Made by a program: the position numbers and the translations under genes
Notes under the pieces: model-generated
What the model saw: the letters and a program-made list of their open reading frames with translations, nothing else
Told to the model about the DNA's origin: nothing
Databases searched by the model: none
Origin: Pomphorhynchus laevis
Lineage: Eukaryota; Acanthocephala; Palaeacanthocephala; Echinorhynchida; Pomphorhynchidae
NCBI GenBank assembly: GCA_012934845.2
Contig: WNNJ02000350.1
Location: 124,001 to 188,000, forward strand
DNA: 64,000 nt
Reading direction: 5' to 3'
Part shown: positions 36,201 to 49,659 of the stretch, one piece after another
Numbering within the stretch: position 1 is the stretch's first letter
Layout: the number at the start of each line of letters is the position of its first letter

Positions 36201-36479
36201 ATTGCGTGTCTCGCAATTGTCATTGGTGTTGGTAATTAATTTTTACTAAAACATTATCAATTATAGTCTCAATGATTTAAGGAGTAAGCCGAATAATTGA
36301 TAACAAGCATCATCCTATGGATGTATTTTCGGGAGCAATGCTTGGATTCACTGTGGCTTTTATATTTGTAAGCACTGCAATTAGTACTTCATATAAATTG
36401 TATAATTTAGGTTATTCCTGTTCGAAAATCAAGATTAAAAAGTACAGAAGCAGTAACAGACTATAGTACATATACTTAA
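27245..36479 (+). CDS. Lipid phosphate phosphatase (LPP/wunen family, PAP2), eight exons
   Basis: Integral-membrane enzyme that removes phosphate from phosphatidate, lysophosphatidate and related lipids at the membrane surface. Exons: 27245-27296, 27373-27524, 27617-27701, 30051-30261, 30304-30361, 36138-36231, 36282-36367, 36411-36479. All introns are GT-AG and every phase agrees, giving 268 residues (family about 270-310). Landmarks: GFYCND after the first membrane segment, motif 1 KITVGVLRP (KX6RP), motif 2 FVSNHAG (usual PSGH), motif 3 SRIIDNKHHPMD (SRX5HX3D, catalytic His). Six hydrophobic segments fit the family. Short introns are 76, 92, 42, 50 and 43 bp; two are long (2349 and 5776 bp) and hold transposons. 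Exon 3 is the least certain, chosen by phase and position. Exon 1 is chosen by a GTATGT donor and matching phase; a 5' non-coding exon is possible because TTTTGTAG precedes the ATG. Confidence 0.8.
28728..29235 (+). mobile_element. RT-element C-terminal fragment inside LPP intron 3
   Basis: The frame 28804-29154 carries RARL-type DRCARLDIEFIGF followed by RFLVDVSIFNTYAPSY. This resembles the C-terminal domain (RLD..FFDVRVFNP) attached to a widespread RT family, possibly a PD-(D/E)XK-like nuclease. The block after it (29129-29235) is shared with 305-380 and probably marks the element's 3' end. It lies in the intron between LPP exons 3 and 4. Confidence 0.5.
29236..30050. other. AT-rich intron sequence
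   Basis: Remainder of the LPP intron before exon 4. Low-complexity TA runs at 29285-29480 and no other feature. Confidence 0.5.
30536..30873 (+). repeat. 169-bp tandem duplication
   Basis: Units 30536-30704 and 30705-30873 are almost identical and lie in LPP intron 5. Identity implies a very recent duplication. No coding content. Confidence 0.9.
31200..31705 (-). repeat. Duplicated repeat with hammerhead-like motifs
   Basis: Two related blocks (about 31200-31370 and 31455-31705) inside LPP intron 5. On the minus strand both carry CTGATGA (31284-31278; 31538-31532), a short stem closed by ACT, then GAAA. This order matches hammerhead and PLE terminal motifs, but stem I is not evident. Confidence 0.45.
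31995..35530 (-). mobile_element. Jockey-like LINE, young copy D, in LPP intron 5
   Basis: The best-preserved member of the family, inserted antisense to the LPP gene. On the minus strand, ORF1 runs from 35520 to about 34260, with HCSRCHK and the knuckles CGRCGKLEC and CFICGEVHPAWSRKC. The endonuclease is 34245-33520 (ANVYIRPGEIH; IFGDFKDRNGRW). The RT is 33424-32040 with VFLDFSAAFDRI, GVPQRSALSPIL (GSPLSP expected) and VVYADDTTALF. The frame 33053-32481 (190 codons) covers RT motifs A to C. A few frame changes remain in ORF1 and between endonuclease and RT, so it is probably dead but recent. Confidence 0.85.
35661..36080. mobile_element. Fold-back element with hammerhead-like ends
   Basis: Arms of about 110 bp (35661-35772 and 35971-36080) are inverted repeats around a 200-bp centre. 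Each arm carries a motif with CTGATGA, a GATAGC-AGGA-GCTATC hairpin and GAAA; the right-hand one (36006-36033, plus) is complete. The element sits directly before LPP exon 6. It is probably a non-autonomous PLE derivative or a solo inverted terminal repeat pair. Confidence 0.7.
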
Positions 36480-36575
36480 AGATATTTATATTGTTACGGT
36501 GTCATTGAAAGTTCTTCTTAATCTTGTTGTCTATTCAATGTTATTTGGCGTTGAACATTTATATTGTTTATAGAA

Positions 36576-36581
36576 AATAAA
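36576..36581 (+). terminator. Poly(A) signal of the LPP gene
   Basis: AATAAA 97 bp after the LPP stop codon, in an AT-rich 3' UTR. Confidence 0.55.
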
Positions 36582-36683
36582 TTTTGGAATTCTTTACAAT
36601 TCTTATTATTGTGTAAGCAGACTCCATTGTTTTTAAAATTGAGCAAATCGAGAGAAGTCAACGACTAAATTTATTGTTACATA

Positions 36684-36713
36684 TTTTCGATCACTACTGC
36701 GATCATCATCAGG
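36684..36713 (-). ncRNA. Hammerhead-like motif, solo
   Basis: The minus strand shows CTGATGA (36712-36706), one spacer base, GATCGC-AGTA-GTGATC (six pairs, one wobble), then GAAA. It has the same plan as 36006-36033 but no inverted partner nearby. Confidence 0.4.
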
Positions 36714-36739
36714 AACATATTATTCTTACAATGCAAGTG

Positions 36740-37780
36740 GTGACGCTTTTCATCAATCAGAAAGAATTTAGTGTTGTTTAATTTGCAATAAAAAAACCAT
36801 AACAATAAATAAAAGTTGTAGCATATTGTTCCTTAATTCTTTCAGATTCAAAGCGTCATATTTAGCAATTACACTAATAATGAAGAATATCAATGATATT
36901 TCAAAAAAGTAATTCATGGTATAGTTTCTTTCCTGATATAGTTGGTAAATTAAAGTTATAGCATATTCTTCTTTGATTCTTTCATATTTAAAGCGTCATC
37001 ATTAGCAATTATTATCATTGTGCACTTACAATTGTGCACTGACGCGAATATGCACTTAAGCTTTTTGCTCGCACTTTCACTTGCCAAGAATGTTGGTTCG
37101 CATTCTACAGTATTTTAGTAAACGGATGAAAGAATGAACGATATCACACGTGCTGTCCTGTTAAGCCGCTTTTCAAATTCCGTGCGTCAGATGTAAGAGC
37201 GTGCTTCTAGCAAATTATTTTTGGAAAAAATAATAGACTTACTTAGTAATACTTCGACTCACACTAAAAAGTAGAGTAAGTCGAAGTTATGTAGCTACAG
37301 GTTCACACTGATGAGACTACCCTGTAGAGATGAGTATACTAAGGTCAAACGCCCCATTGGAAACTAGTCGTATGTTGTAAGCACATCCCGAGTTAAGCTT
37401 CCAGACGAAGTTTGTAAAAAGCATACAGGTTTAAACATTTCCTGTTCGTGTTGGTAAATAAAAGTTGCTGCATATTATTAAATACTAAATTCTTTCTATT
37501 CCTATTTAATGACTAAATTCTTTAGAATTTATTCTTATTAAATAAGTTGTTCGTTTAAAGTTAATGATTGGGAAGGTGAAGAGTGAATACAATCGTTTCA
37601 GCAAGTAATATGGATTTGTTTGGCTTTTTCTAAATAAAAACCTGCATTTTTAACTTATATTGAATGAACATCAATTATAGACATGTGAATATTCAGTTAT
37701 AACTAGATTGATACTATATTTGTATAATAACTCGATTAGCATAATCATCATGCACTTATGAAGATTTAGCGAGACTGAAG
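36740..37780. other. Non-coding stretch downstream of the LPP gene
   Basis: No gene. Two loose copies of a GAATTCTTTCA-like and GTAGCATATT-like block (36815-36860, 36945-37005, 37460-37500) suggest old repeats. Confidence 0.4.
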
Positions 37781-37789
37781 GACATACAC

Positions 37790-38830
37790 CAAACATTCTA
37801 AGAATCGTAGTATTACAAGATTGAACCATTATGTCACAGCCCGAAACTTACCATATTTACTTAACCATCTTAGGAAGGTAATTGATAAGTGCCGAACATG
37901 TACAATTTTGAAACCACGGTTCTACCATCTGAATTAAAGCTCATTAAGACAACAAGGTCATTCGAAAGAATATCCATGGATTTCAAGGTACCGCTTCCAA
38001 GCGAAAACAAAAACCGATATATTATTATCCTAATAAACGAATTATCTTGCTTTTCGTTCGCATTTGCTTGTTCGGACACGTCTGCAGCGACAGTAATACA
38101 ATTTCTAGAAAGCTTATTTTTATTTTTGGCACTCTCGAATTAAAACACAATGATCGAGGTATTTGTTTCATAACAAATAAATTAAAAAATTACTTGCGTA
38201 TTAATGGGATATCTGTTAGCCATTCCAGCACTTACAATCATGCAGGAAATTCGCAAATCGAGTGTGAAAATTGAACAATCTGACAAAGCATCGAGTTGGC
38301 CCTCGCATCAGGAATTTACCGATCACACACTGGCAAAAATACATTCCGATATCACTGCACTCGATTCGTTCACTTCTGTCGAGAAGTTTCATTCCTCGCG
38401 ATTGCTTCTTTAAATTTGAACAACGGTCCGGTTTAAATGTTAATATTCCTTAGTGGTTGATGAAACCAGGTTTAGTGGTTTTAAAATACATGAACTGACC
38501 AGCAAGTTTGACCTAGGAACAGAGAGAGTACAGCTAATTGCTAGTAGTGTAAAAACAACTCAAATAAAGTACGCAGACGAAAAAAATTCAGTGAAACATT
38601 GAGCACAATATCCAAAGATCAACAAGATATAATCACAGACCATGTCGCCACTGAAAACTTCAACGAAAATATATTGACTGAGGACAATGAAATAATATAT
38701 TTGCAAAAGTGCAATGAGCTCAACGACATTTCGAGCGAGATCATTCAGCGATTAATAAAGTCTTTAAAAGATTCATATATGTGGAACGACTTGTCGAACG
38801 AATACATTGGATGATGAGATCAAAACTTAG
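37790..38830 (+). mobile_element. Ty3/gypsy-type LTR retrotransposon fossil, integrase and pol end
   Basis: An old element remnant. Recognisable parts are an integrase core start (RSFERISMDFKVPLP, first catalytic Asp), NDRGICFITNKL (second Asp) and the YNHAGNSQIE region, followed by a decayed pol C-terminus to about 38830. It is broken in at least four places and no LTRs were found, so it looks long dead. Confidence 0.65.
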
Positions 38831-40440
38831 CTGAAAACAAACATATGGATCAGTCGAGCGACACAGTGCGCGCAAATGACATGCAACGCACAACGTACAT
38901 AGAACGTCCAACGAACAGAAAACAAGCAACAGACAAGGATGAGACACACTGTAGTAGCAGAGGCCAACCACTCCAATTTCCATGTTATTTGTAAGATTAC
39001 ATCATAAGATGATAAGCGATATAGGGCTGCCTTAGTTCAAACTGATTCATCTAAACTTTTCGGCTGTGATGATTGGGACACACTCGACGATACCAGTAAA
39101 AGGCTGGTGTAATAGAAGGTCAAGATAATAATGTGAAGCACACCGCATCAGTGATATTTCTTGATTCGATTAAATCTTCTTTTAGAATCCAGTTTTCTTT
39201 ATCGAAACGATGCTTAATACCGATAATCAACTTACAATGTGATTCACTCAACAATGTGATGAGAGTCATTCCTTGTATACGCTTCAATGGAACCGATTAT
39301 AGCGTTACATAATTGATCCTTCCTCGTACCTCTTTTATTCATGATCCGACAAATTCCGTTGCTTTGTTACAATCAAGTTATCCAAACCAACTTTCCATAA
39401 ATGAACAATATCATATCTTATTTTTAACTTTCTCTCATCACTCCTCGAACCACGATTAAATTATCTGCAGATTACACTAATCTATAAAACTCTTCTCTCA
39501 ACAATTTATCTCTAATAATCTAACTATATCACATCATATTCAAATTTCCTCTTTGCCAACCCCACACTTTAAATAAATAAACCTATATAAAATACAGCAT
39601 TCGCATTATGTTCTTAATTCACCTGTCAAATCGACACATTCCAGCTTTTCAGTTACACCATCTACTATTTTTCCATCATCACCTTACTCTATTTAAATCA
39701 CGTCCACCCACTTCAATCACGTCTGCCCCACCACATTCTTCTTACTCTTTTGCTTGTAAATGTCATGCTTCTCGCGATCATCGCAGCATTTTTAAAAATA
39801 CACCTCGGTATTATTCTATTCAAGTACAATCTTTCCTTAATCGCGATGTTAACGCCTCAAACTATAGGATGTTAACTGATCGATCCTGATCTGACATTGA
39901 CAACTTCGTATCTGTTTGTGATAAAAAAACTTACTCTTGAACGCAAGTTTTTACTTACAAGTGAACGTAAGACCACTTCCCCTCCTAGTCTTCTTCTCTG
40001 ACTAGCTCTTCATTCTATCTCGGCTTCTTAAACATCCGCTTCATCGTGAATAAAGTTGACTAATTACTTGACATCTTTTCCCAACAGTTTTTCAATTTGG
40101 TTAGCCTCACTGAATCTTGACATCTTGATAGTAGTGACATCTCATTCGACGCCTACTTTCTTTAGATTATTCTGTCATAGATAAGTTACGTTCTCAGTCA
40201 TCTGATAATGTCTCATCCAGTAATCATAGTGGCATCATCGTTCTCTCTTCTCTTTCTCTGCCTCTTAATGGTTTAACTGCGTTTTTTGTCTAACAAGCCT
40301 GTGAAATTCTTCCTCACAATCTTTCGATAGCTTATTCTCACTAAATTTGTATCTTATGTATCGTCCTGGATCTAGTTTTCCATCTAATACTTTCTTTGCT
40401 GAACAATCTGATCTGCTCTCACATATCTCGCTCTCCTCTG
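38831..40440. other. Pyrimidine-rich stretch, possible LINE debris
   Basis: No supported gene. The base composition (C- and T-rich) resembles the L2-like LINE at 56-58 kb. The plus-strand frame 39608-39889 has no recognisable motif and is probably LINE-derived or chance. Confidence 0.35.
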
Positions 40441-40570
40441 CACATTTCATAGTACTAGGCGATATGCGATATCGTGTACGCGATTGGCGGGTGCATGAGC
40501 GTAGATGAAGATGTCATCGGCGTATTGCATGACATTAATGGTTTTCCTCAAGCGATCCTCCACTTCTATC
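40441..40570 (-). mobile_element. L2-like LINE, RT motif C fragment
   Basis: The minus strand encodes MQYADDIFIYAHAP, an RT catalytic box matching the YADDILIYAHAP version in the L2-like LINE at 57.4 kb. The flanks are decayed. Confidence 0.55.
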
Positions 40571-40946
40571 GCCAATGATATTCACATCAAATATTTAGCT
40601 CTTTGTATATCTCACCGTTTCTTCCTAAATAGTAAATGTTTGCTATCAGTCAGTAATTGAAGATATTCTCTTTAGCTGGTGACAAACCAATAACTGTATT
40701 TAAATTTATGTATAAACTATTAATTAACGGGGTCGATGCAATAGTAATTGATTAATTTACGACTTTGTTACTCACACAGCTCTTTATTACTCAAACCGAA
40801 TATTATATGCCTGTAAGTGACTTTTACATTATTGAATGTTCGCGAATAGTAGCACTGATCATATACGGGAAATTTCGATAAATTCCGATATGAGTATATA
40901 TCAGACTACGAATATTAGCAGTGATCATATACTGTAAATTCCGATA

Positions 40947-41363
40947 AATTCCGATATGAGTTGAGCGACGTTTAATTTTACATCAAATAATAAACTTCCT
41001 TTCAGTTGACCGATATGAAACGAAGTTTATTATTTGATGAAAAATAAGTCGTCGCTCAACTCATATCGGAATTTATACTGCAGATGCCTTTCTATGAAGC
41101 TATTTAGAACATATAAAAATATTATTTCGGCTTTAATACTGTGGATTAAGCTCGGGATGCTTAATCCAAAGTATTAAAGCCGAAATAAAAAAATATTATT
41201 TCGGCTTTAATACATGGATTAAGCCCTGAATGCTTAATCCAAAGTATTAAAGTCGAAATAATATTTTTTATATGTTCTATATAGCTTCGTAGAAAGGCAT
41301 CTGCAGTATAAATTCCGATATAAGTTGAGCGATGTCTAATTTTACATCAAATAATAAACTTCG
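40947..41363. repeat. Nested triple palindrome
   Basis: One arm sequence occurs three times in alternating orientation. Bases 40947-40998 and 41023-41073 form one fold-back; 41021-41186 and 41194-41363 form a larger one. Within the larger pair each arm holds its own hairpin (41124-41187 and 41197-41260) built on ATTTCGGCTTTAATAC. It could fold into a branched cruciform. No coding content; probably a fold-back transposon or inverted duplication. Confidence 0.85.
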
Positions 41364-41555
41364 TTTTAACATAAACACACACCTTTGATTTTTACACTTC
41401 TGAACTGATATTACCTGGTCAGATCCGCAGTGAGACCCACCCCGATAACGTTATCTCACTATAATCTAACTGAAAATAAATACCACTAAACTCCATTAAA
41501 AATCAAGAACAAAGAGGATTACAAATATTAATGATGGCTTCAACGTTGAAATGCA

Positions 41556-42587
41556 TTAAATTGTACTAGTATCCATTAACTCATTAGGATTTATCTTTGA
41601 AATAATCACTGTCCCGTCATCAGAACACGATGCTATCAAATCATTTGACGACTGTTGGCATGAATAAATTCGTAATTCATTTACATCTTCACTGTGACTA
41701 TACTCTATGGACTTTAGTGCTTCCCATGATTCGAAATTATTGGTAGATTTAGTAAAGAATCGTACTTTATTATCACCTGAAGCAGTTATAATAATATTAG
41801 TGTTTAAATAGAAAGCAATCGAATATATTGTTCCGTCATGCAGTAAATTCGCTGCATCGGATTTAAAGCTAATTTGCCAAGAACTATCCGGAACTTGTTT
41901 CCATACAATAAATGTTCGATCGTCTGAAGACGAAACCATACGATTTGAGGACGAATTAAACTGACAGCACCAAACAGTTGAGCTATGACCCCGTAGTGTC
42001 TGTATAAAAGCGAAATTACCATCTTCCATTTTAAATTGATATAAACGGATGTCATTATCGTAACTGCATGAAGCTAGAAACTTTATATTATCCGACCAGG
42101 CGACGTATTTTACATCTTGGGAGTGTCCATGAAGTATTTCCATTAATTCAAATTGCGGATATATTTCATTATCTGCACATTCTTCTTTGAGAACATTCCA
42201 TATCCAAACATCTTTATCTCTTGAGCACGTAGCAAGCATAGTCTCACACGGTGACCATTGAACACATTTAACTTCAGATTGATGTGCATCAAGTTCATCA
42301 ATCACTTCAAATGAGTCTGTAGCGTATATTGTCAATGCCGAGTCGAATCCACAGGATGCGAGAAATTTTCCAGATGGGCTAAATCGAACTCTGCGTATCG
42401 TGCGAGTGTGTCCGTGCTTTATTTCATTAATGCATTGCCACCTATCTTGTATTTGTTTCCAAATCTTAATTCTTCGATCACTTGAACAGGTTGCCAAGAT
42501 TTTCCCGGATGGATGCCAATCAAGTGACCAAATGATGTCGAGATGACTTATGTCACTGCACCTAAGTTTTTCCAGCTTCATATTCAC
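41556..42587 (-). CDS. Ciao1: Ciao1, cytosolic iron-sulfur assembly WD40 protein
   Basis: A scaffold of the CIA targeting complex that, with MMS19 and CIAO2, delivers Fe-S clusters to cytosolic and nuclear apoproteins. The 343-residue frame is uninterrupted (human about 339) and forms seven WD repeats of the CIAO1 type: WSLDWHPSGKILATCSSD, then HGHTRTIRRVRFSPSGKFLA, LDAHQSEVKCVQWSP with the SRDKDVWIW ending, HGHSQDVKYVAW, LRGHSSTVWCCQF, and a last blade ending DDGTVIISKI. A second Met at residue 3 makes the exact start uncertain by two codons. The gene has no intron here, unlike most animal orthologues. It is followed on the same strand by no gene; Rho1 lies 1.7 kb upstream in the same orientation. 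Confidence 0.95.
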   Translation of the reverse strand: MNMKLEKLRCSDISHLDIIWSLDWHPSGKILATCSSDRRIKIWKQIQDRWQCINEIKHGHTRTIRRVRFSPSGKFLASCGFDSALTIYATDSFEVIDELDAHQSEVKCVQWSPCETMLATCSRDKDVWIWNVLKEECADNEIYPQFELMEILHGHSQDVKYVAWSDNIKFLASCSYDNDIRLYQFKMEDGNFAFIQTLRGHSSTVWCCQFNSSSNRMVSSSDDRTFIVWKQVPDSSWQISFKSDAANLLHDGTIYSIAFYLNTNIIITASGDNKVRFFTKSTNNFESWEALKSIEYSHSEDVNELRIYSCQQSSNDLIASCSDDGTVIISKINPNELMDTSTI

Positions 42588-42699
42588 TCTAAAAATCGAT
42601 CATTCTTTAATTTACTTTTATATTTCAGAATTATGCAAGTCATCAAACTTCATTTTCGAAGTTTGCATAGATAAATATTACCGGTTACCCAGGAAGACT

Positions 42700-44310
42700 A
42701 TGTATTCCCCTTAAAATGTTTTCCAAACCCAGCTTGCTAAACTGTTATATGATGTTGAACAACTACGTTACCGATAGCATAATGTATTGTCCACTTAACA
42801 ATGCTGATTAGTGAACGAGCCATTGAATCGAAAATGTCTAGTATCCTGTGATCATAACTTATCGATTGCTATAAATCTCTGTGATTTTATTAGCTGGGTG
42901 ATATCGTAACAGCGGATTCATCAGATTTTCGGTTAATAGCTAATAATAGATTGTTCATAAGTTTGGCAATATTGTATGAAATTAGAAAAATGAATTGATC
43001 AAGTAATTCTTTAAATAGTCGATACTGATCCATTATTGATAAATAATTATTGGAGCTGGATCAAAGAAAAGAGGAAATTATTTTATTGATATTTCGCTAA
43101 CTTTAGTTATCATCTTCAGAAAATTTTCATCTTCGGTAATTTTCTGAATATGCTAACAGAAGTTAGCGAAATATCAAAAAATTCCTCTTTTCTTTGATCC
43201 CGATCCAATAATTAAGAATCAAGGAATTTGCAAACATATAAGCAGTTTACTTAAAATAGAATACATATTAGCTTAGCAAATTCATTTGTAATGGATACAT
43301 GATATTGTGCACGTTATTTAATTAAAAATTCAAAGAAGTTCAGGACATGACGTTATTAGAGTGATCTTGCATATTCAATTATAATCAAAAATGTAAAATG
43401 TCAAAAGTTATTTTACTTTAAATGTATATTAAAAATAATCTAAATATGCGTCTCTATTCGAAACAAACATGTTAAATATTTAATTTCCTAAACTTTATAT
43501 TTTTGGTTTTTGTAAGTTTTTTTTTTGAAAACCATTACATTCTTGTAAAGAAAATACAGGCGTTAAACGTCTTACCTTAGGAAGCTGTTATTTGAAATAG
43601 TTATTTAAATCCGATTCGTAAATTACTAAATAATAATAGCACATTTCAAATAAAACATTTAAAATTTCTAGCATTTCGACTCTACAAATTATGTAGATAA
43701 ACTAATAAATTACTTATTCAATTAAAATAAAAATCAATTTCAATTAACAATTTAAATCCAAACATTAAAGCTGAGTAATAACTAAAATCCCATTAACATT
43801 TCAGAAATCAGTTTATGTGAAATATTACAATTTAATTATCAAATTAAAAAATAATAATTTGATAATTTATTAAATTATTAAATAAGAATTTAAATTTAAA
43901 TTGAGTTATCGCATGTATATGGAAGTTTGTATGAAAATTGAAATTAAATCAATAGCAACAACAGTATAAAACAGTAAACAAGAAAAGGCATTCTCTTGTA
44001 ATTATTATTTTTTTGTTCTTTGAGCAAAAAAAAACAAACAAAAACAGAAATCACAAAAAGAAAATCAAAAGACAAGTTCCCTATTCTAAGAATATGGTAA
44101 AAGAAGTCAGTCTCTATTAATCAGAGAATGTATAGTGAAAAACATTCGTTGATGTCGTAAAGTTTAATATAAAGTCGAAAATGTGATTGTGATTTCAAAC
44201 AATGATAATAGTACCGACTGGCTTAGAAAAACAGCCGGTCATATAAAAAAGACAAAGTTTGATTTGATGTAACATATTACAGACAGATAGTGTGAATACC
44301 GTTGATTGAT
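42700..44310. other. Intergenic region between Ciao1 and Rho1
   Basis: AT-rich; no exon seen. It holds the 170-bp fold-back at 43044-43214. It should contain the Ciao1 promoter and the Rho1 3' UTR. Confidence 0.5.
43044..43214. repeat. Fold-back element with hammerhead-like arms
   Basis: The outer arms starting TAATTATTGG (43044) and ending CCAATAATTA (43214) pair over about 65 bp. On the plus strand 43144-43171 reads CTGAATA, spacer, GCTAAC-AGAA-GTTAGC, GAAA. The left arm has CTGAAGA and a similar stem on the minus strand. It is the same design as the element at 35661-36080. Confidence 0.7.
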
Positions 44311-44317
44311 AAAATAC

Positions 44318-47590
<3,273 letters not shown>

Positions 47591-47599
47591 CGGGTTAGT

Positions 47600-49545
47600 G
47601 TCCGATACATACCAACGCTTTATCACTTCTAGTGCAAAAGGTAAACTCAAAGATCGGTAACGAATTCGACTTTGTGCGAGTATAACTCTTATAAGAATGT
47701 TTTCTTTTATATGTTTTAATTGCTGGGCTAACCACCCCGCATTTTCCAAAAGATGCAAGGCATTTAAAGAATACCAACGAAGGAACTTTGTGAAAACTTT
47801 AGATGCAGTGACATCTTTTGCGAGCGCAATAAAATCCAATGCCAGCGAAACTAATAACTTATCAAACAACGATCTTCTTAGTATTATTAGAAATTAGATG
47901 GGAGAGCACAGAGCTTTGGTTAATTTTCAAATGATGAACAAGCTAAACCCTTCCAAAGCATGGTTACCCAGATGCTTGAGATAAAATTGTTCCGGTGCCA
48001 ACTCCGACTAATCAGAAATCATAAAAGAATTGGCAATCTGACACTAATCGAAGATCTGGTCTCAAAATATCAAATAGTGGTCTCAAAATATCAAAAAATT
48101 ACGGTGCCTGAAAGTCGGTATTTATTGAAGCTCAGGCCGAATGCAAAACAGCACAGGGAAATGATGATATTATCACCTGCCCGGGTGGTGAAGGTGCACT
48201 TCCGGTTGACGCCGTCAACGGAAGAGACAGCCCTTTCACTGATGACCCTATTAGTGGGGATGCACTCACACCCGTAAATCAACGCAATGGATAGTAGTTC
48301 AAATCCTTAAAGTTTTTTCTTGTCGAGATGCAGATATTATAGTCCTTCAAAAGACAAAATCGATCCGATATCCCAGGACCTTACTCGATCTACACCAATG
48401 CATATATCCGCGCACTTTACTCCGTATATAACCCCGTCTCATTAATATTCATCTCTTAATGCCCCTTAAGATCATCCCTCCTGCTAAATTACTCATGCCC
48501 TGTCATGTTTTGTCTAGCTATAACACTTTGTAATGACGGCAAAGGCAACAGCATAGCAAATATCTATATTTGACCTGGGAAAATTCACAAGAACCGTGAC
48601 CTCCTTTATCGTATATTAGGCAGCTATTAACGACAGAATTGTGATAATTGTTAACAAGATTGAGATATTGCTGTATACCAAGCGATTTTTTACGAGTATG
48701 ACCTTGATGATCATTAGTTTTACCCAATTGCAGGTGTGCCTCAAGGCTCCTCTCTTTCTACAATCTTATTTCTTGCTGCATCCATTGTTTTGTTTAAACC
48801 TATTCAACGTAATCAACATCTAAAGGTATATGTTGATGATACCACAGCCATTTACAAGACGCAGGTGCAAATATGTACTATTAGACACCGTTGTTTCTAA
48901 GATTAAAAGACCAGTCAGCCCATTCCAATTTTCTACTCAACTCATCTAAATCGCAGGTAGTTGTCTTTCATGACGCCGATGCCACAAAGAAAAAGCTAAA
49001 GAGACTAGCATCGTTTGATCTATCTTCCATTTTGCACAAACAACCACTCCCAGTTTTTACTCATAGAGTATGATACCTGGGCTTTACCGTTACGGTAAAC
49101 TGGAAAGCCGGATCTGACCTGAATAGATTCAAGAATACCCTGAAGATAGCTAGATGGGCCCTGTAACGGTCCCAGCATCTATCATAAAGTGGGAGCGCCC
49201 AGGTGTGCCTTTGGTGCACCTGAACAATCTCGGGATTAGTTTTATTTTCAAGAGAACGTTCTTAAGAGCAAATACCAAGATTTCTTCAGCTCCTCATACC
49301 GATACTACCGTTCATCGTGAGTTTCGTTTGTGATCTCAGGTGTATGACAGACCCTGAATAGCTATTTCGTAAAGCGTCGCTTTGGTGTTTGCTGGTGAGG
49401 AGTGATCCTTCTGCAATGACATATAGAAGACTAGTGTGGTGGAAGAAGATCACTTAAAACGAAATATTAACTCGGTATTTATTTAATCTCTGGTTGTTAT
49501 GCATGTATATTTTTATTAAAAAATCTTTATTATTACATTATAAAA
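47600..49545 (+). mobile_element. Jockey-like LINE, decayed copy E
   Basis: The ORF1 knuckle CFNCWANHPAFSKRCKAF is at 47697-47897, a shortened endonuclease at 48300-48600, and an RT remnant at 48640-49300 in which only the palm flanks and a Y-DD-like stretch near 48830 can be followed. It ends in a TTATAAAAAG tail near 49545. Large internal deletions and many stops make it one of the older copies. Confidence 0.7.
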
Positions 49546-49558
49546 AGCCTATGACTTT

Positions 49559-49643
49559 TGAAATTATCAAAATCGAAATGGCGAGACGCCCCGCATGATG
49601 ACGTCTCATGCGGGGCATCTCACCATTTCGATTTTGATAATTT
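49559..49643. repeat. Near-perfect 38-bp hairpin
   Basis: The arms pair over about 38 bp with two mismatches around a short centre, and a GC-rich core (GCCCCGCATGA) stands out in AT-rich flanks. It abuts the 3' end of the LINE at 49545. It may be a miniature inverted-repeat element or an inserted fold-back. Confidence 0.8.
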
Positions 49644-49659
49644 AAGAGTGACCCCGAGC

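Noticed and set aside
39608-39889. 93-codon plus frame as a gene
   Set aside because: Low-complexity His/Ser/Pro-rich translation of C/T-rich LINE-like DNA with no motif.
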